DNA of 64,000 bases from Salipiger thiooxidans (GTDB taxonomy: Bacteria; Pseudomonadota; Alphaproteobacteria; Rhodobacterales; Rhodobacteraceae), in the NCBI RefSeq assembly GCF_900102075.1, contig NZ_FNAV01000009.1, positions 62,001-126,000 of the forward strand, read 5' to 3'. Positions 9,784 to 18,655 of the stretch are shown piece after piece. Below the pieces are notes generated by a model. The model was not told the origin of the DNA. It was given only the letters and a program-made list of their open reading frames with translations, and ran no database searches. Numbering within the stretch: the stretch's first letter is position 1; every line of letters begins with the position of its first letter. The translations under genes were made by a program, and so were the position numbers.

Positions 9784-10500
9784 TCAGTCCAGCAGGATGC
9801 TGACGCGGCGGTTCTGGCGGCCCTTGTTCTCGATCTTGCCGAGCCGCAGGCTGCCGATCTCGCCGGTGCGGGCGACGTGGGTGCCGCCGCAGGGCTGCAG
9901 GTCGACCTGATCGCGGCCCGCGCCGATGCGCACCAGCCGCACCGGGCCGCGACCGCGCGGGGGCTGGACCGTCATCGTCTTGACCAGCCCCGGGTTGGCG
10001 TCGAGCACCGACTCGTCGATCCAGTCCTCGCTGATCACGAGATCCCGGTCGACCAGCGCGTTCAGGGCGGCCTCGATCTGGTCGCGGTCCTCGGGCGCGT
10101 CGGGCATGGCGAAGTCGAGTCGCCCCGAGCCGGCCGCGATGGCGCCGCCGGTGACCGGCAGCGGGATCACCACGGTCAGCAGATGCAGCGCACTGTGCAC
10201 CCGCATGTGCCGGTGCCGCCGGTCCCAGTCGAGCCGCTGGGTCACGTAGGTGCCGACCGCGGGCAGCGCCACGGGCTCAGCGGGCACCAGCACCACGTCG
10301 CCGGCCTCGCCGGGCACCGCCGTGGCGATCGAGACGCCGCCGCCGTGCCAGCCAACGCGGCCGCTGTCGCCGGGCTGGCCACCGCCTTTGGGGTAGAAGA
10401 TCGAGGCGTCGAGAACGATGCCTCCCTCGGGGGTATGCGCGACCACTCGGCCCTCGGCGTCACGAAGGTAGGGGTCCTCGCGGAACAGCAGTCGTGTCAT
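9784..10500 (-). CDS. alanyl-tRNA editing protein (AlaX type)
   Basis: A free-standing editing domain that deacylates tRNA(Ala) misacylated with Ser or Gly. The zinc-site motifs of the AlaRS editing domain are both visible: HSALH (HxxxH) near residue 100, in MRVHSALHLLTVV, and CGGTHV near residue 207. An N-terminal beta-barrel segment (FYPKGGGQPGDSG) matches the extended AlaX-II/M forms, giving 238 residues in total. Its ATG overlaps the stop of the upstream MscS-type gene (ATGA), so it is the last gene of the trgA-trgB-cysK-mscS-alaX series. Serine is the usual misacylated amino acid, which fits co-transcription with a serine-derived cysteine pathway. Confidence 0.9.
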   Translation of the reverse strand: MTRLLFREDPYLRDAEGRVVAHTPEGGIVLDASIFYPKGGGQPGDSGRVGWHGGGVSIATAVPGEAGDVVLVPAEPVALPAVGTYVTQRLDWDRRHRHMRVHSALHLLTVVIPLPVTGGAIAAGSGRLDFAMPDAPEDRDQIEAALNALVDRDLVISEDWIDESVLDANPGLVKTMTVQPPRGRGPVRLVRIGAGRDQVDLQPCGGTHVARTGEIGSLRLGKIENKGRQNRRVSILLD

Positions 10501-12995
10501 CGTCCGTCGCCGTCTCCGCCATCTCCGGAGCCGCCGCCATCGTCGCCGTCACGCCCCGCGGGCATGACGCCGGAATCCCGTGCCTGCTGCCGTTCCTCGC
10601 GCTTGGCCGCAACTTGGTTCGCGGGCTTCTCGGCGCTGTCGGGATCCGCCGGCGGCGGGGTCTCGGCCTCGGGCTTGCCGCGGTCGGGGAACAGCACCTC
10701 GGGGTTGCGCAGCCACACGTCGCGCTGTGCGAAGGGGATCTCGATGCCTTCTTCGGCGAAGCGGCGGGCGATCTCGTGGTGGAAGTCCGAGGTCACCACC
10801 AGCTTCGAGCCCACGTCGCGGATCACCGCGCGGATGAAGAAGTTCAGCGAATCCGCGCCGAACTCCTCGAAGGTGATCATCGGCTCGGGGTTCAGCAGCA
10901 CCATGTCGTGCTCGCGCACGATGCGGCGCAGGATGTCCTCGACCTTGCGTGTATCGCTGCCATAGGCCACGCCCACCGGCACGACCACCCGGCCCAGCAC
11001 GTTCGAACGGGTGAAGTTCGTCACCCGGCCCGAGACGAAATCCGAGTTCGGCACGATCAGGTCGGTTCGGTCGAAGGTCTCGATCCGGGTCGAGCGCACC
11101 GAGATGCTCTTGACGATGCCCTGCGTGCCGCCGGTCTCGATCCAGTCGCCTTCGGAGATCGGCCGTTCGATCAGCAGGATGATGCCCGCGACGAAGTTCG
11201 ACACGATGTTCTGAAGGCCGAAACCGATGCCGACCGAGAGCGCACTGGCGACCAGCGCCAGCGACGACAGGTCGAGGCCGGCGGCGGTGATCGCCACCAG
11301 CGCGGCGGCGAAGATGCCGACGTAGCCCAGCCCCGAGACGATGGCGGTCTGCCCGCCCTGGTCGATGCGGGTCTTGGGCAGGATCGAGCTGCGCAGACCC
11401 GCCTGCACCAGCCGCGTGACCGCGTAGCCCACGGCGAAGACCAGGAGGAAGGTCAGGAAATCGGTGGGCGAAATCCGGGTCTCGCCAAAGGAGAAGCCTT
11501 CGCGGAAGCGGGCCCAGATCTCGGTCAGGTCGGCGACGCGCGCGCCCCAGACCAGCGCCAGAAGCGGGATGGTCGCCAGCAGCAGCATGAGCCCCGCGAG
11601 CACCGGCACGAGGCTGTCGGCGTCCTGCGCGCTCTTGCCGGTGAACAGCTCGTAGAGGTCGTTGATGAAGCGCTGAAGAACGAGGATGAGCGCCAGCAGC
11701 GACAGCGTGCGCACCGCCGGGTAGACCAGCGCCTGCCCGACGCCGTCGTAGCCGATGGCCGACATGATCGGGCCGACGATGGCCGCGACCATGGCACCAC
11801 GGCCGATGATCCGCGTCATGCGCAGGCGGAACTGCGAGCCCTCAAGCAGTGTGCCGTCGGTCGCGGTCTCGGGGCTGAGCTGGCCGAGGATGTGCCCGAG
11901 CCGCCAGAGCATCAGGGCGCAGAGCACCAGCACCGGGAAGTCGAGCACGATGCTGGTGGTCTCGGAGTAGTTGAAGGTCGACGAGAAGGTCTCGCCGATG
12001 GACCTCAGCACCAGCAGGATTGCCAGCATGTTGGCGTAGAACCGCGCCTCGCGCCGCCGGGCCAGCGGCAGCGGCAGGGTGGCGACGTCGTCGCTGCGGT
12101 TGAAGGTCTGATCGGCGAGCCAGCGGATCCAGAGCAGCGTACCGCCCCAGTTCGGCAGCTGCTCGAGCAGGACGCTGCCGTTCTCGCCCAGCACGTTGCT
12201 CAGTGTCAGCGCCACGGTGAGCAGGATCAGCCCGATCAGCGGCAGCACGAAGCCGCCCAGCGAGACCACGAAGCTCCAGACCCCGGTGCCGCGCCGGGTG
12301 CGGACGCGCAGCCAGTCCACAAGCTTGCGGATCCAGACCGGTCCGCGCACCACCAGAAGCCCTGCTATGCCCAGCAACAGCAGGATCACGGGCAGGTTGC
12401 TCTTGAGGACCGAGAACTTTGTCTCGGAGCCGATGTTCTTCTCGAACTCGGCCCAGATGCTCTGTCCCGACGCCACAAGCTCGACCGCCGCATCCCGCCA
12501 GTTGGCGGGATAGAGCGGCGACGGCCGCTGCTCGAGCAGCGCGGTGGTCTGCCGGGCGCGGATGATCTCGTCGATCTCGCGGATCAGGCCGTCGGCGCGG
12601 GTATAGGCCTCTTCGGCGCTGCGCACCGGGGCCTCGAGCCGCTGGATCTCGGCGGTGAGTTCCGCGCGGCGGGTGGCGATGCCCTCGGCCTCGGTGGCGC
12701 CCTCCTCGGGTGCCGGCCCCAGCGCGTCGATCTGCGACTGCAGCGTGCGCAGCCGCGTGGCGTTGGTGCTCTGCGCCTGCAGGAAGCTGTCCCGCCAGCC
12801 GGCGATCTCGCTGCGCAGGGTCTCGAACTGTTCATTGGTCTCGTCGCCCTCGTCGATCACCTGCTCGGCGCTGTCGGCGAGCTTGTTCCAGGCGGTGTAG
12901 TCGAGAGAGCCGTCCTGCGCATAAGCTCCTCCCGCGCCCAGTGTGAGAGTGAGCGCGAGGCAGGCGGCAAGAAGCCAGCGGTAGATAAGGGTCAT
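10497..12995 (-). CDS. MscS-family mechanosensitive channel with DUF3772 domain
   Basis: An 832-residue large MscS homologue. A signal peptide (residues 1-26, ending GGAYAQ) is followed by a periplasmic coiled-coil region with the DUF3772 domain (about 50-200), roughly ten membrane segments (about 210-620), the MscS pore and beta domain around GFGLQNIVSNFVAG and VPNSDFVSGRVTNFTRS (about 590-680), and a C-terminal Asp/Gly-rich tail. It is expected to release osmolytes on hypo-osmotic shock from the inner membrane. ATGA overlaps at both ends couple it to cysK upstream and alaX downstream. Large MscS proteins vary widely in gating, so the exact role is unknown. Confidence 0.92.
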   Translation of the reverse strand: MTLIYRWLLAACLALTLTLGAGGAYAQDGSLDYTAWNKLADSAEQVIDEGDETNEQFETLRSEIAGWRDSFLQAQSTNATRLRTLQSQIDALGPAPEEGATEAEGIATRRAELTAEIQRLEAPVRSAEEAYTRADGLIREIDEIIRARQTTALLEQRPSPLYPANWRDAAVELVASGQSIWAEFEKNIGSETKFSVLKSNLPVILLLLGIAGLLVVRGPVWIRKLVDWLRVRTRRGTGVWSFVVSLGGFVLPLIGLILLTVALTLSNVLGENGSVLLEQLPNWGGTLLWIRWLADQTFNRSDDVATLPLPLARRREARFYANMLAILLVLRSIGETFSSTFNYSETTSIVLDFPVLVLCALMLWRLGHILGQLSPETATDGTLLEGSQFRLRMTRIIGRGAMVAAIVGPIMSAIGYDGVGQALVYPAVRTLSLLALILVLQRFINDLYELFTGKSAQDADSLVPVLAGLMLLLATIPLLALVWGARVADLTEIWARFREGFSFGETRISPTDFLTFLLVFAVGYAVTRLVQAGLRSSILPKTRIDQGGQTAIVSGLGYVGIFAAALVAITAAGLDLSSLALVASALSVGIGFGLQNIVSNFVAGIILLIERPISEGDWIETGGTQGIVKSISVRSTRIETFDRTDLIVPNSDFVSGRVTNFTRSNVLGRVVVPVGVAYGSDTRKVEDILRRIVREHDMVLLNPEPMITFEEFGADSLNFFIRAVIRDVGSKLVVTSDFHHEIARRFAEEGIEIPFAQRDVWLRNPEVLFPDRGKPEAETPPPADPDSAEKPANQVAAKREERQQARDSGVMPAGRDGDDGGGSGDGGDGDGR

Positions 12996-14026
12996 GTGTC
13001 CTCGAAGACTCCGGGGATCGAGGCGGGCGCGCGGTCGAGCCAGCTCGGCACCGGCAGCCCCTTCTCCTTGAGGAACTCGGGGTTGAACAGCTTGGACTGG
13101 TAGCGGTTGCCGTAGTCGCAGAGCACCGTGACGATGGTGTGATCCGGGCCCATCTCCTGCGCCATGCGGATGGCACCGGCGATGTTGATGGCCGACGAGC
13201 CGCCGAGGCAGAGCCCCTCTTCCTGCAGCAGGTCGAAGACCAGCGGCAGGGCTTCCTCGTCGGGAATCTGATAGGCGAAATCGGGGGTGAATCCCTCGAG
13301 GTTGGCGGTGATCCGCCCCTGACCGATACCCTCGGTGATCGAGGTGCCCTCGGCCTTGAACTCGCCGGTCTTGTAGTAGCTGTAGAGCGCCGCACCCATC
13401 GGGTCGGCGAGGCCGATCTTCACGCCCTTGGGTTGCAGCGCCTCGGCCACGCCCGCAAGCGTCCCGCCCGAGCCCACGGCCGCGACGAAGCCGTCGACCT
13501 TGCCGCCGGTCTGTTCCCAGATCTCGGGGCCGGTGGTCTCGACGTGGGCACGGCGGTTGGCGACGTTGTCGAACTGCTGCGCCCAGATCACGCCATGCTC
13601 GGCGGTGCGCGACATCTCCTCGGCGAGGCGGCCGGAATAGCGCACGTAATTGTTGGGGTTCTTGTAGGGAGCGGCGGGCACCTGCACGAGCTCGGCCCCG
13701 GCCAGGCGGATCATGTCCTTCTTCTCCTGGCTCTGGGTCTCGGGGATCACGATCACGGTGCGGAAGCCCATCGATGCGCCGACGAGCGCAAGCCCGATGC
13801 CGGTGTTGCCCGCAGTGCCCTCGACGATGGTGCCGCCGGGCTCGAGCAGGCCCTTCTCGATCGCATCGCGGATGATGAACAGCGCGGCACGGTCCTTCAC
13901 CGACTGGCCGGGGTTCATGAACTCCGCCTTGCCGAGGATGGTGCAGCCGGTCATCTCGCTGGCTTTGCGCAGCTTGATAAGCGGCGTGTTTCCGATCAGT
14001 TGCGCGAGATCCTGTGCGACCCGCAT
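12992..14026 (-). CDS. cysK: cysteine synthase A (O-acetylserine sulfhydrylase)
   Basis: PLP enzyme that makes cysteine from O-acetylserine and sulfide. Lys44, in MNPGQSVKDRAAL, forms the Schiff base; EGTAGNTGIGLA is the substrate-binding loop (TAGNTG instead of the common TSGNTG); and the glycine-rich PLP phosphate loop AVGSGGTLAG is intact. The 344 residues are about 30 longer than E. coli CysK because of a C-terminal extension (NRYQSKLFNPEFLKEKGL onward), a form common in Rhodobacteraceae. The ATG at 14026 has GGGGAGG upstream. It lies 68 nt after trgB, and its stop overlaps the mscS start. In Rhodobacter sphaeroides the homologous trgAB-cysK cluster confers tellurite resistance. Confidence 0.95.
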   Translation of the reverse strand: MRVAQDLAQLIGNTPLIKLRKASEMTGCTILGKAEFMNPGQSVKDRAALFIIRDAIEKGLLEPGGTIVEGTAGNTGIGLALVGASMGFRTVIVIPETQSQEKKDMIRLAGAELVQVPAAPYKNPNNYVRYSGRLAEEMSRTAEHGVIWAQQFDNVANRRAHVETTGPEIWEQTGGKVDGFVAAVGSGGTLAGVAEALQPKGVKIGLADPMGAALYSYYKTGEFKAEGTSITEGIGQGRITANLEGFTPDFAYQIPDEEALPLVFDLLQEEGLCLGGSSAINIAGAIRMAQEMGPDHTIVTVLCDYGNRYQSKLFNPEFLKEKGLPVPSWLDRAPASIPGVFEDT

Positions 14027-14094
14027 GGGCGGCCTCCCCTCTTGTAAGGTCGTGAGCGTCTGGAGGACAGGTTTAGGGCGCGCCCCGGGGGAAC

Positions 14095-15222
14095 TCAAGC
14101 ACCCCGGCGCAGCTCCTCACGATGACGTGCCAGCCAGTAGAGCATCATCGCCAGCGGACCGACGTTGATCTCGCCGCTGTCGACCAGCTCCATCGCCCGG
14201 TCGAAGCTGATGACGTGGCTTCGGATGTCCTCGTTTTCCTCTTCCAGCCCGCCGACGCCATTGTCGCGCTCGCTGAGCGAACAGAAGCCGAGGAAACAGT
14301 GGAAGTACTCGGTCGAATAGCCCGGCGAGGCGTAGATCCGCATCATCGGCCGCAGGTCGCGAAGGCTGACGCCGGCCTCTTCCTCGGCCTCGCGAAGCGC
14401 GCAGACCTCGGGGCTCTCGCCCGCATCGACCAGCCCTGCCACCGGCTCGAGCACCCACGGATGCGGATCGCCGCGCAGGGTCGGGCCGAAGCGCAGCTGC
14501 TCGACGAGCAGCACCCGGTCGGTTTCCGGGTCGTAGGGCAGCACCAGCGCGCCGTCATAGGCCATGAAGGCCTCGCGCCGCAGCGGTTCGGTCCAGCTGC
14601 CGTCGAAGCGGCGGTGGCGCATGGTGAAGGCGCGCATCCGGAAGAAGCCTTCCCAGCCCGGCCGGTCGCCGAGGAACTCGACCGCCTCGCGGCCGCGTTT
14701 CGAGCGCAGCTCGGCGGGCGCACCGTGGCGGCCCAGCTGCAGCGCCCAGGCGCGGGCCTCGAGATAGGGCCGCAGGCGGCCGATCTCGTCGAGCTCTGCC
14801 TGTCCATGCTGCGCCATGATCTCGCGCGCGGCGTCGCAGGCGGCATCGCCCCACTCGGCGCGCCACTCCTCGAACGAGAACAGCGGCCCGCAGGCGTCGG
14901 GCGGACAGGCGCGGAGCGGCACGGTGACGGTCAGGCGCTCATGGCTGGCGGTCAGCACCTCGGCCTGCTGCATCTCGGAGCCGAGCCCGGACAGGTAGAA
15001 GGCCAGCCGCTCGACATCGGCGGTGCCTGCGTCGCGGATCAGCCAGCCCTCTGCGGCCGCCCCCGCGCTCTGGCAGAGCGCCGCGTTGGGCAGGCCCTTG
15101 CCCTGCACGAGGTAGACGGCCAGATCCGGCAGGCGCGCGGTTTCGGCCTCGACGGGCCGGTCCAGCACGCGCTCCAGAAGGGGACGGTGGCAGAGCGTCC
15201 CGAATACGAAAAGATTGGTCAC
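14095..15222 (-). CDS. trgB: TrgB-type fusion: AIG2/GGCT-like domain plus NUDIX hydrolase
   Basis: A 375-residue two-domain protein. Residues ~1-150 start MTNLFVFGTLCHRPLLE, the YGTL-like loop of the gamma-glutamylcyclotransferase/AIG2 fold. Residues ~200-360 are an ADP-ribose-pyrophosphatase-type NUDIX domain with a complete box, AGLVDAGESPEVCALREAEE followed by EAG, near residues 259-281. It sits between trgA and cysK as in the Rhodobacter sphaeroides tellurite-resistance locus, where TrgB is required for resistance. The likely activity is hydrolysis of ADP-ribose or a related nucleotide; whether the AIG2 half is catalytic is unclear. Confidence 0.88.
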   Translation of the reverse strand: MTNLFVFGTLCHRPLLERVLDRPVEAETARLPDLAVYLVQGKGLPNAALCQSAGAAAEGWLIRDAGTADVERLAFYLSGLGSEMQQAEVLTASHERLTVTVPLRACPPDACGPLFSFEEWRAEWGDAACDAAREIMAQHGQAELDEIGRLRPYLEARAWALQLGRHGAPAELRSKRGREAVEFLGDRPGWEGFFRMRAFTMRHRRFDGSWTEPLRREAFMAYDGALVLPYDPETDRVLLVEQLRFGPTLRGDPHPWVLEPVAGLVDAGESPEVCALREAEEEAGVSLRDLRPMMRIYASPGYSTEYFHCFLGFCSLSERDNGVGGLEEENEDIRSHVISFDRAMELVDSGEINVGPLAMMLYWLARHREELRRGA

Positions 15223-15231
15223 ATTGCGCTC

Positions 15232-15672
15232 CTAGCGCCAGTTCCGGGCCGCGACTTCCGTCAGGAACCCCGTCACGACGGCCCCCACGACCGCCAGCAG
15301 GATGAACCCGGAATCCAGCAGCAGGGCACCGTAGTCCACCATGATCTCGAACACCGCCGCGGCGGCTTCCATGGCGCCGTGATAGCGGTGCCGCAGCGAC
15401 AAGTGAACCATCTCGTTCAAGGACTGCACGAAGAGCCCCCAGAAGATCAGCGCGGCAGTGCCGGTGATGCCGTGAGATATGGCAGCGGACATGCCGCGCC
15501 CGGCGCGCGGACCGACGATCAGCCAGCCGCAGAGAAAGCCGAGGCCCACGTTGACGTAGTCGAGGATGCCGAAATTGAGGATATCGGGAAGCAGGCGGTG
15601 GACGTATTGCGATCCGATGTATCCCAGCGCCGCCATGCAGAGCGCAGCAATCAGGCGGGCGGCGGTGAACAT
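15232..15672 (-). CDS. trgA: TrgA family membrane protein
   Basis: A 146-residue inner-membrane protein with about four hydrophobic segments (roughly residues 3-22, 35-55, 66-86 and 115-140). The start MFTAARLIAALCMAALGYIG at 15672 is chosen because it opens directly into the first membrane helix and has GAGG upstream; the 15744 alternative would add an implausible polar leader. It ends nine nucleotides before trgB on the same strand. The order trgA-trgB-cysK reproduces the tellurite-resistance cluster of Rhodobacter sphaeroides. TrgA has no known biochemical activity. Confidence 0.82.
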   Translation of the reverse strand: MFTAARLIAALCMAALGYIGSQYVHRLLPDILNFGILDYVNVGLGFLCGWLIVGPRAGRGMSAAISHGITGTAALIFWGLFVQSLNEMVHLSLRHRYHGAMEAAAAVFEIMVDYGALLLDSGFILLAVVGAVVTGFLTEVAARNWR

Positions 15673-15819
15673 CTGCGCGGGGACCTCGGACGCGGCGTCT
15701 TGCTTCTGGCCGTCGAGTAAACGCCGGATGCCCGCGCCGGGCAAGGTTTCCGCGCCCCTGCCCCGGTTGCACGCCCGGGCCTGTGACGTTTGCGAGACAA
15801 CCCGGCCGTGCGGCGGGTC

Positions 15820-17241
15820 TCAGAAATCGCGATCCTCGTAGGCGGCGAGCGCGGCCTTGCGGCCGTCCTCGGCGCTGACCACCGGATCGGGATAGGGATC
15901 GTCGGGGTTCATCGCCCAGCTTTCGGGGATGGCGTCGAAATAGCTGAGCGCGGTGTCGGTGGGCGTGCCTTCCCCCTCGGCGATCCAACGGCGGATGTAC
16001 GCCCGGTCGGGGTCGAACTTCTCGCGCTGGGTGATCGGGTTGAACACCCGGAAATAGGGGGCCGCGTCCGGCCCGCTGCCGGCGGTCCACTGCCAGCCGA
16101 GCGCATTCGAGGCCGGGTCCCAGTCGGTCAGGCAATCCTCGAACCAGTCGAGCCCGATCTTCCAGTGGCACATCAGGTGCTTGGTGAGGTAGCTCGCGAC
16201 GATCATCCGGGCGCGGTTGTGCATCCGCCCGGTGACGTACATCTCGCGCAGCGCCGCATCGACGAAGGGAATGCCGGTGCGCGCCCGCTTCCAGGCGATC
16301 ACCTCCCTGCGGCGCTCGTCCTCGTTCCACGGAAAGGCCTTCCATTCCTCGCGCCAGTTGTCCTCGAGCAGGTGCGGGGTGTGCCACATCAGGTGATAGG
16401 CGAACTCGCGCCAGACAAGCTCCTTGGCCCATGTCTCGGCGCCGGCCTTGCCCGCGTCCCGCGCCCGCATCGCGGCGTGCCAGCATTGCGCCGGGCTGAT
16501 CTCGCCGAGGCTGAGGTTTTCGGAGAGGCCCGAACAGCCGTCTTCAGCCACGAGGTTGCGGCCGTCCTTGTAGCCGTCGACTCCGTTCGCCATGAAGGCG
16601 CCGAGCCGCGCCTGCGCGGTCTCTTCGCCGAGCCGCACATGGGCCCCGACCACCGGCCCGCCCCGCCGCATCGCCGCCCCAAGCTGCCAGTCGTCGAGCG
16701 CCTCGCCCTCGGGCCAGCTTTCGGGCGGTGTCAGCTTCGACGGTGCGGCAAGCGGTTCGGGCACGTCGCGCTCGCAGACCGCGCGCCAGAACGGCGAGTA
16801 GACCTTGTAATAGCCGCCCTGTTTGGTCTCGACCGTCCATGGCTCGAACAGCAGGTGCCCGGCAAAACTGCGCACGTCGGTGCCGCGGTCCTTCAACGCC
16901 GCCTTCACCGCGGTGTCGCGCTCGACCGCAGCCGGGTCATAGGCGCGCTGCCACCAGACCGCCCCGGCGCCGGTCTCGTCGATCAGCGCCTCTAGCACCT
17001 CGCGCGCGGGGCCCGCCCGCAGCACCAGCCGGCTGCCCTTGTCGCCCAGCACCTTCGTGAAGTGACCAAGCCCCTTCCCCAGCCGCCACTTCGGCGCGGC
17101 GCCAAGGCTGTCGACGCCGTGGTCGCGGATGAACACCGGGATGACCGGACGCCCCGAGCGTCCGGCCTCGTGCAGCGCCGCGTGGTCGGTCAGCCGCAGG
17201 TCGCGGCGGATCCAGACGATGATCGGTGAGCTCTCGGACAT
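15820..17241 (-). CDS. phrB: deoxyribodipyrimidine photolyase
   Basis: Light-driven repair of cyclobutane pyrimidine dimers. The 473 residues comprise an N-terminal alpha/beta antenna domain (IIVWIRRDLRLTDHAAL) and a C-terminal FAD domain with GIPFVDAALREMYVTGRMHN, RMIVASYLTKHLMCHWK and GWQWTAGSGPDAAPYFRVFN, the signatures of class I CPD photolyases. I prefer the ATG at 17241 (MSESSPIIVW) because GGGGA lies six nucleotides upstream; the ATG at 17247 falls inside that site. It follows the class-V enzyme gene by a 59-nt gap in the same orientation. Confidence 0.94.
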   Translation of the reverse strand: MSESSPIIVWIRRDLRLTDHAALHEAGRSGRPVIPVFIRDHGVDSLGAAPKWRLGKGLGHFTKVLGDKGSRLVLRAGPAREVLEALIDETGAGAVWWQRAYDPAAVERDTAVKAALKDRGTDVRSFAGHLLFEPWTVETKQGGYYKVYSPFWRAVCERDVPEPLAAPSKLTPPESWPEGEALDDWQLGAAMRRGGPVVGAHVRLGEETAQARLGAFMANGVDGYKDGRNLVAEDGCSGLSENLSLGEISPAQCWHAAMRARDAGKAGAETWAKELVWREFAYHLMWHTPHLLEDNWREEWKAFPWNEDERRREVIAWKRARTGIPFVDAALREMYVTGRMHNRARMIVASYLTKHLMCHWKIGLDWFEDCLTDWDPASNALGWQWTAGSGPDAAPYFRVFNPITQREKFDPDRAYIRRWIAEGEGTPTDTALSYFDAIPESWAMNPDDPYPDPVVSAEDGRKAALAAYEDRDF

Positions 17242-17300
17242 GCGCATTCCCCTTCGTCACGGGGGAGATAGCTCGCCCGCGCCCCGGTCAACGGCCCTCG

Positions 17301-18503
17301 TCACAGAACCCGGTCAAGCGCCTCGATCAGCTGCGTCACCTCGGCCTCGGAGGTGTAATGCACGAAGGAGAGCCGCAGCACCCCCTGCGCGGGCGCGATG
17401 CCGAGCGCCTCGAGCGGACGCACCGCGTAGAAATCGCCGCCGCCCGCCATCACCTTGTGCGCGGCCAGCGCCTCGGCCACAGGGGCCGCGGGCCCCTGCA
17501 GCGCCACCGCCACCGTGGGCGCACGCCGGACAGCCTCGCGCGGGCCGATGAGCCGCACCGAGTTGCGCGCGCCCAGGAAATCGAGCAGCGGCTGCATCAG
17601 CTTCACCTCGTGCGCATGCATGAGCCCCGCGACCTCGCCCGGCGTCACGCCCTGATGCGCGGCCAGCGCCTCGACGTAGTCCACCATGCCGGCGCAGGCG
17701 GCGACCTGCGCGTGATCGGGGCCCGCGGGGGTGAAGCGCTTGTAGAGCACCTTGCCGTTGAAGAAATGCGCCTGGTTGGGCAGCGCGTCACCCAGCTCGT
17801 GACGGATCACCATGATGCCCTGATGCGGCCCGTAGGTCTTGTAGGCGGAGAACAGGTAGATGTCGCAGCCAAGCGCATCAACATCGGGGAAGCCGTGCGG
17901 CGCGTAGCTCACGCCGTCGACGCAGGTGAAGGCCCCTGCGGCATGGGCGGCGGCGGTGATCTCGGCCACCGGGTTGATCTCGCCCACCACGTTCGAGCAA
18001 TGCGGGAAGCAGACCAGCCGGACCTTCTCGTCCTTCAGCAGCTGTGCCAGCGCGTCCGGGTCGAGATGGCCGGTCACCGGATCGATGCGCCATTCGCGCA
18101 CCTCAATGCCGTCTTCGGCGAGACGGCGCCACGCGCCGGTGTTGGCCTCGTGGTCCTGGTTGGTGACGATGATGGCGTCTCCGGGCGACAGGAACTGGCG
18201 GAAGGCCTGCGCGAGCACGTAGGTGTTTTGCGAGGTCGAGGGGCCGAAGCTCACCTCGTCGGTGGCGACGCCCAGCAACCCGGCCAGCCGCGACCGTGCC
18301 TCGTCCATTTCGGCGCCACCCGCCTGTGCCGCGGGATAGGGACCGTAGGGTTGCACCTTGCGCTCGTGGTAGAAGCGGAACAGCCGGTCGATCACCGGCT
18401 TGCAGGTGTAGGAGCCACCCGCGTTCTCGAAGAAGGCCCAGCCCTCGAGTGACGGCTCGGCAAAGGCGGGGAACTGCCCGCGCACGAAATCAAGATCCAG
18501 CAT
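17301..18503 (-). CDS. cysteine desulfurase-like class-V aminotransferase-fold protein
   Basis: A 400-residue PLP enzyme of the NifS/Csd fold. The PLP lysine is in FSAYKTYGPHQG, near residue 222. The His-stacking and Asp segments (TNQDHEANTG, FTCVDGVSYAPHG) are present, and the C-terminus LRLSFVHYTSEAEVTQL is typical. The catalytic Cys loop of true cysteine desulfurases is not evident, so it may be a desulfurase-like protein acting on another amino acid. The start at 18503 (MLDLDFVRGQFPAF) has GGGGAG about 8 nt upstream. It lies upstream of the photolyase gene on the same strand. Confidence 0.82.
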   Translation of the reverse strand: MLDLDFVRGQFPAFAEPSLEGWAFFENAGGSYTCKPVIDRLFRFYHERKVQPYGPYPAAQAGGAEMDEARSRLAGLLGVATDEVSFGPSTSQNTYVLAQAFRQFLSPGDAIIVTNQDHEANTGAWRRLAEDGIEVREWRIDPVTGHLDPDALAQLLKDEKVRLVCFPHCSNVVGEINPVAEITAAAHAAGAFTCVDGVSYAPHGFPDVDALGCDIYLFSAYKTYGPHQGIMVIRHELGDALPNQAHFFNGKVLYKRFTPAGPDHAQVAACAGMVDYVEALAAHQGVTPGEVAGLMHAHEVKLMQPLLDFLGARNSVRLIGPREAVRRAPTVAVALQGPAAPVAEALAAHKVMAGGGDFYAVRPLEALGIAPAQGVLRLSFVHYTSEAEVTQLIEALDRVL

Positions 18504-18599
18504 GTCGTCGTCTCCCCTGCATTTGCCCGCACCAAAGCGGCGAAAGCGGCAAGGGTCAAGACGCGGCCGAGGGGTCATTGCGGCCCCCTCATCACGAAA

Positions 18600-18626
18600 G
18601 CGCGCGGACCACAGGGGCCCGCGCGC
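18600..18626 (-). terminator. rho-independent terminator after the BCCT gene
   Basis: An eight-base-pair GC stem (GCGCGCGG / CCGCGCGC) with an 11-nt loop, followed on the minus strand by TTTCGTG. It begins 30 nt beyond the BCCT stop codon. Confidence 0.6.
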
Positions 18627-18655
18627 CATCGAGATTGCCAGGGGTTGAGCGCGCG

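Noticed and set aside
10494-13103. An 869-codon plus-strand frame opposite the MscS-type gene
   Set aside because: The minus-strand gene has a signal peptide, MscS motifs and overlaps with its neighbours; the plus-strand frame is a low-complexity shadow.
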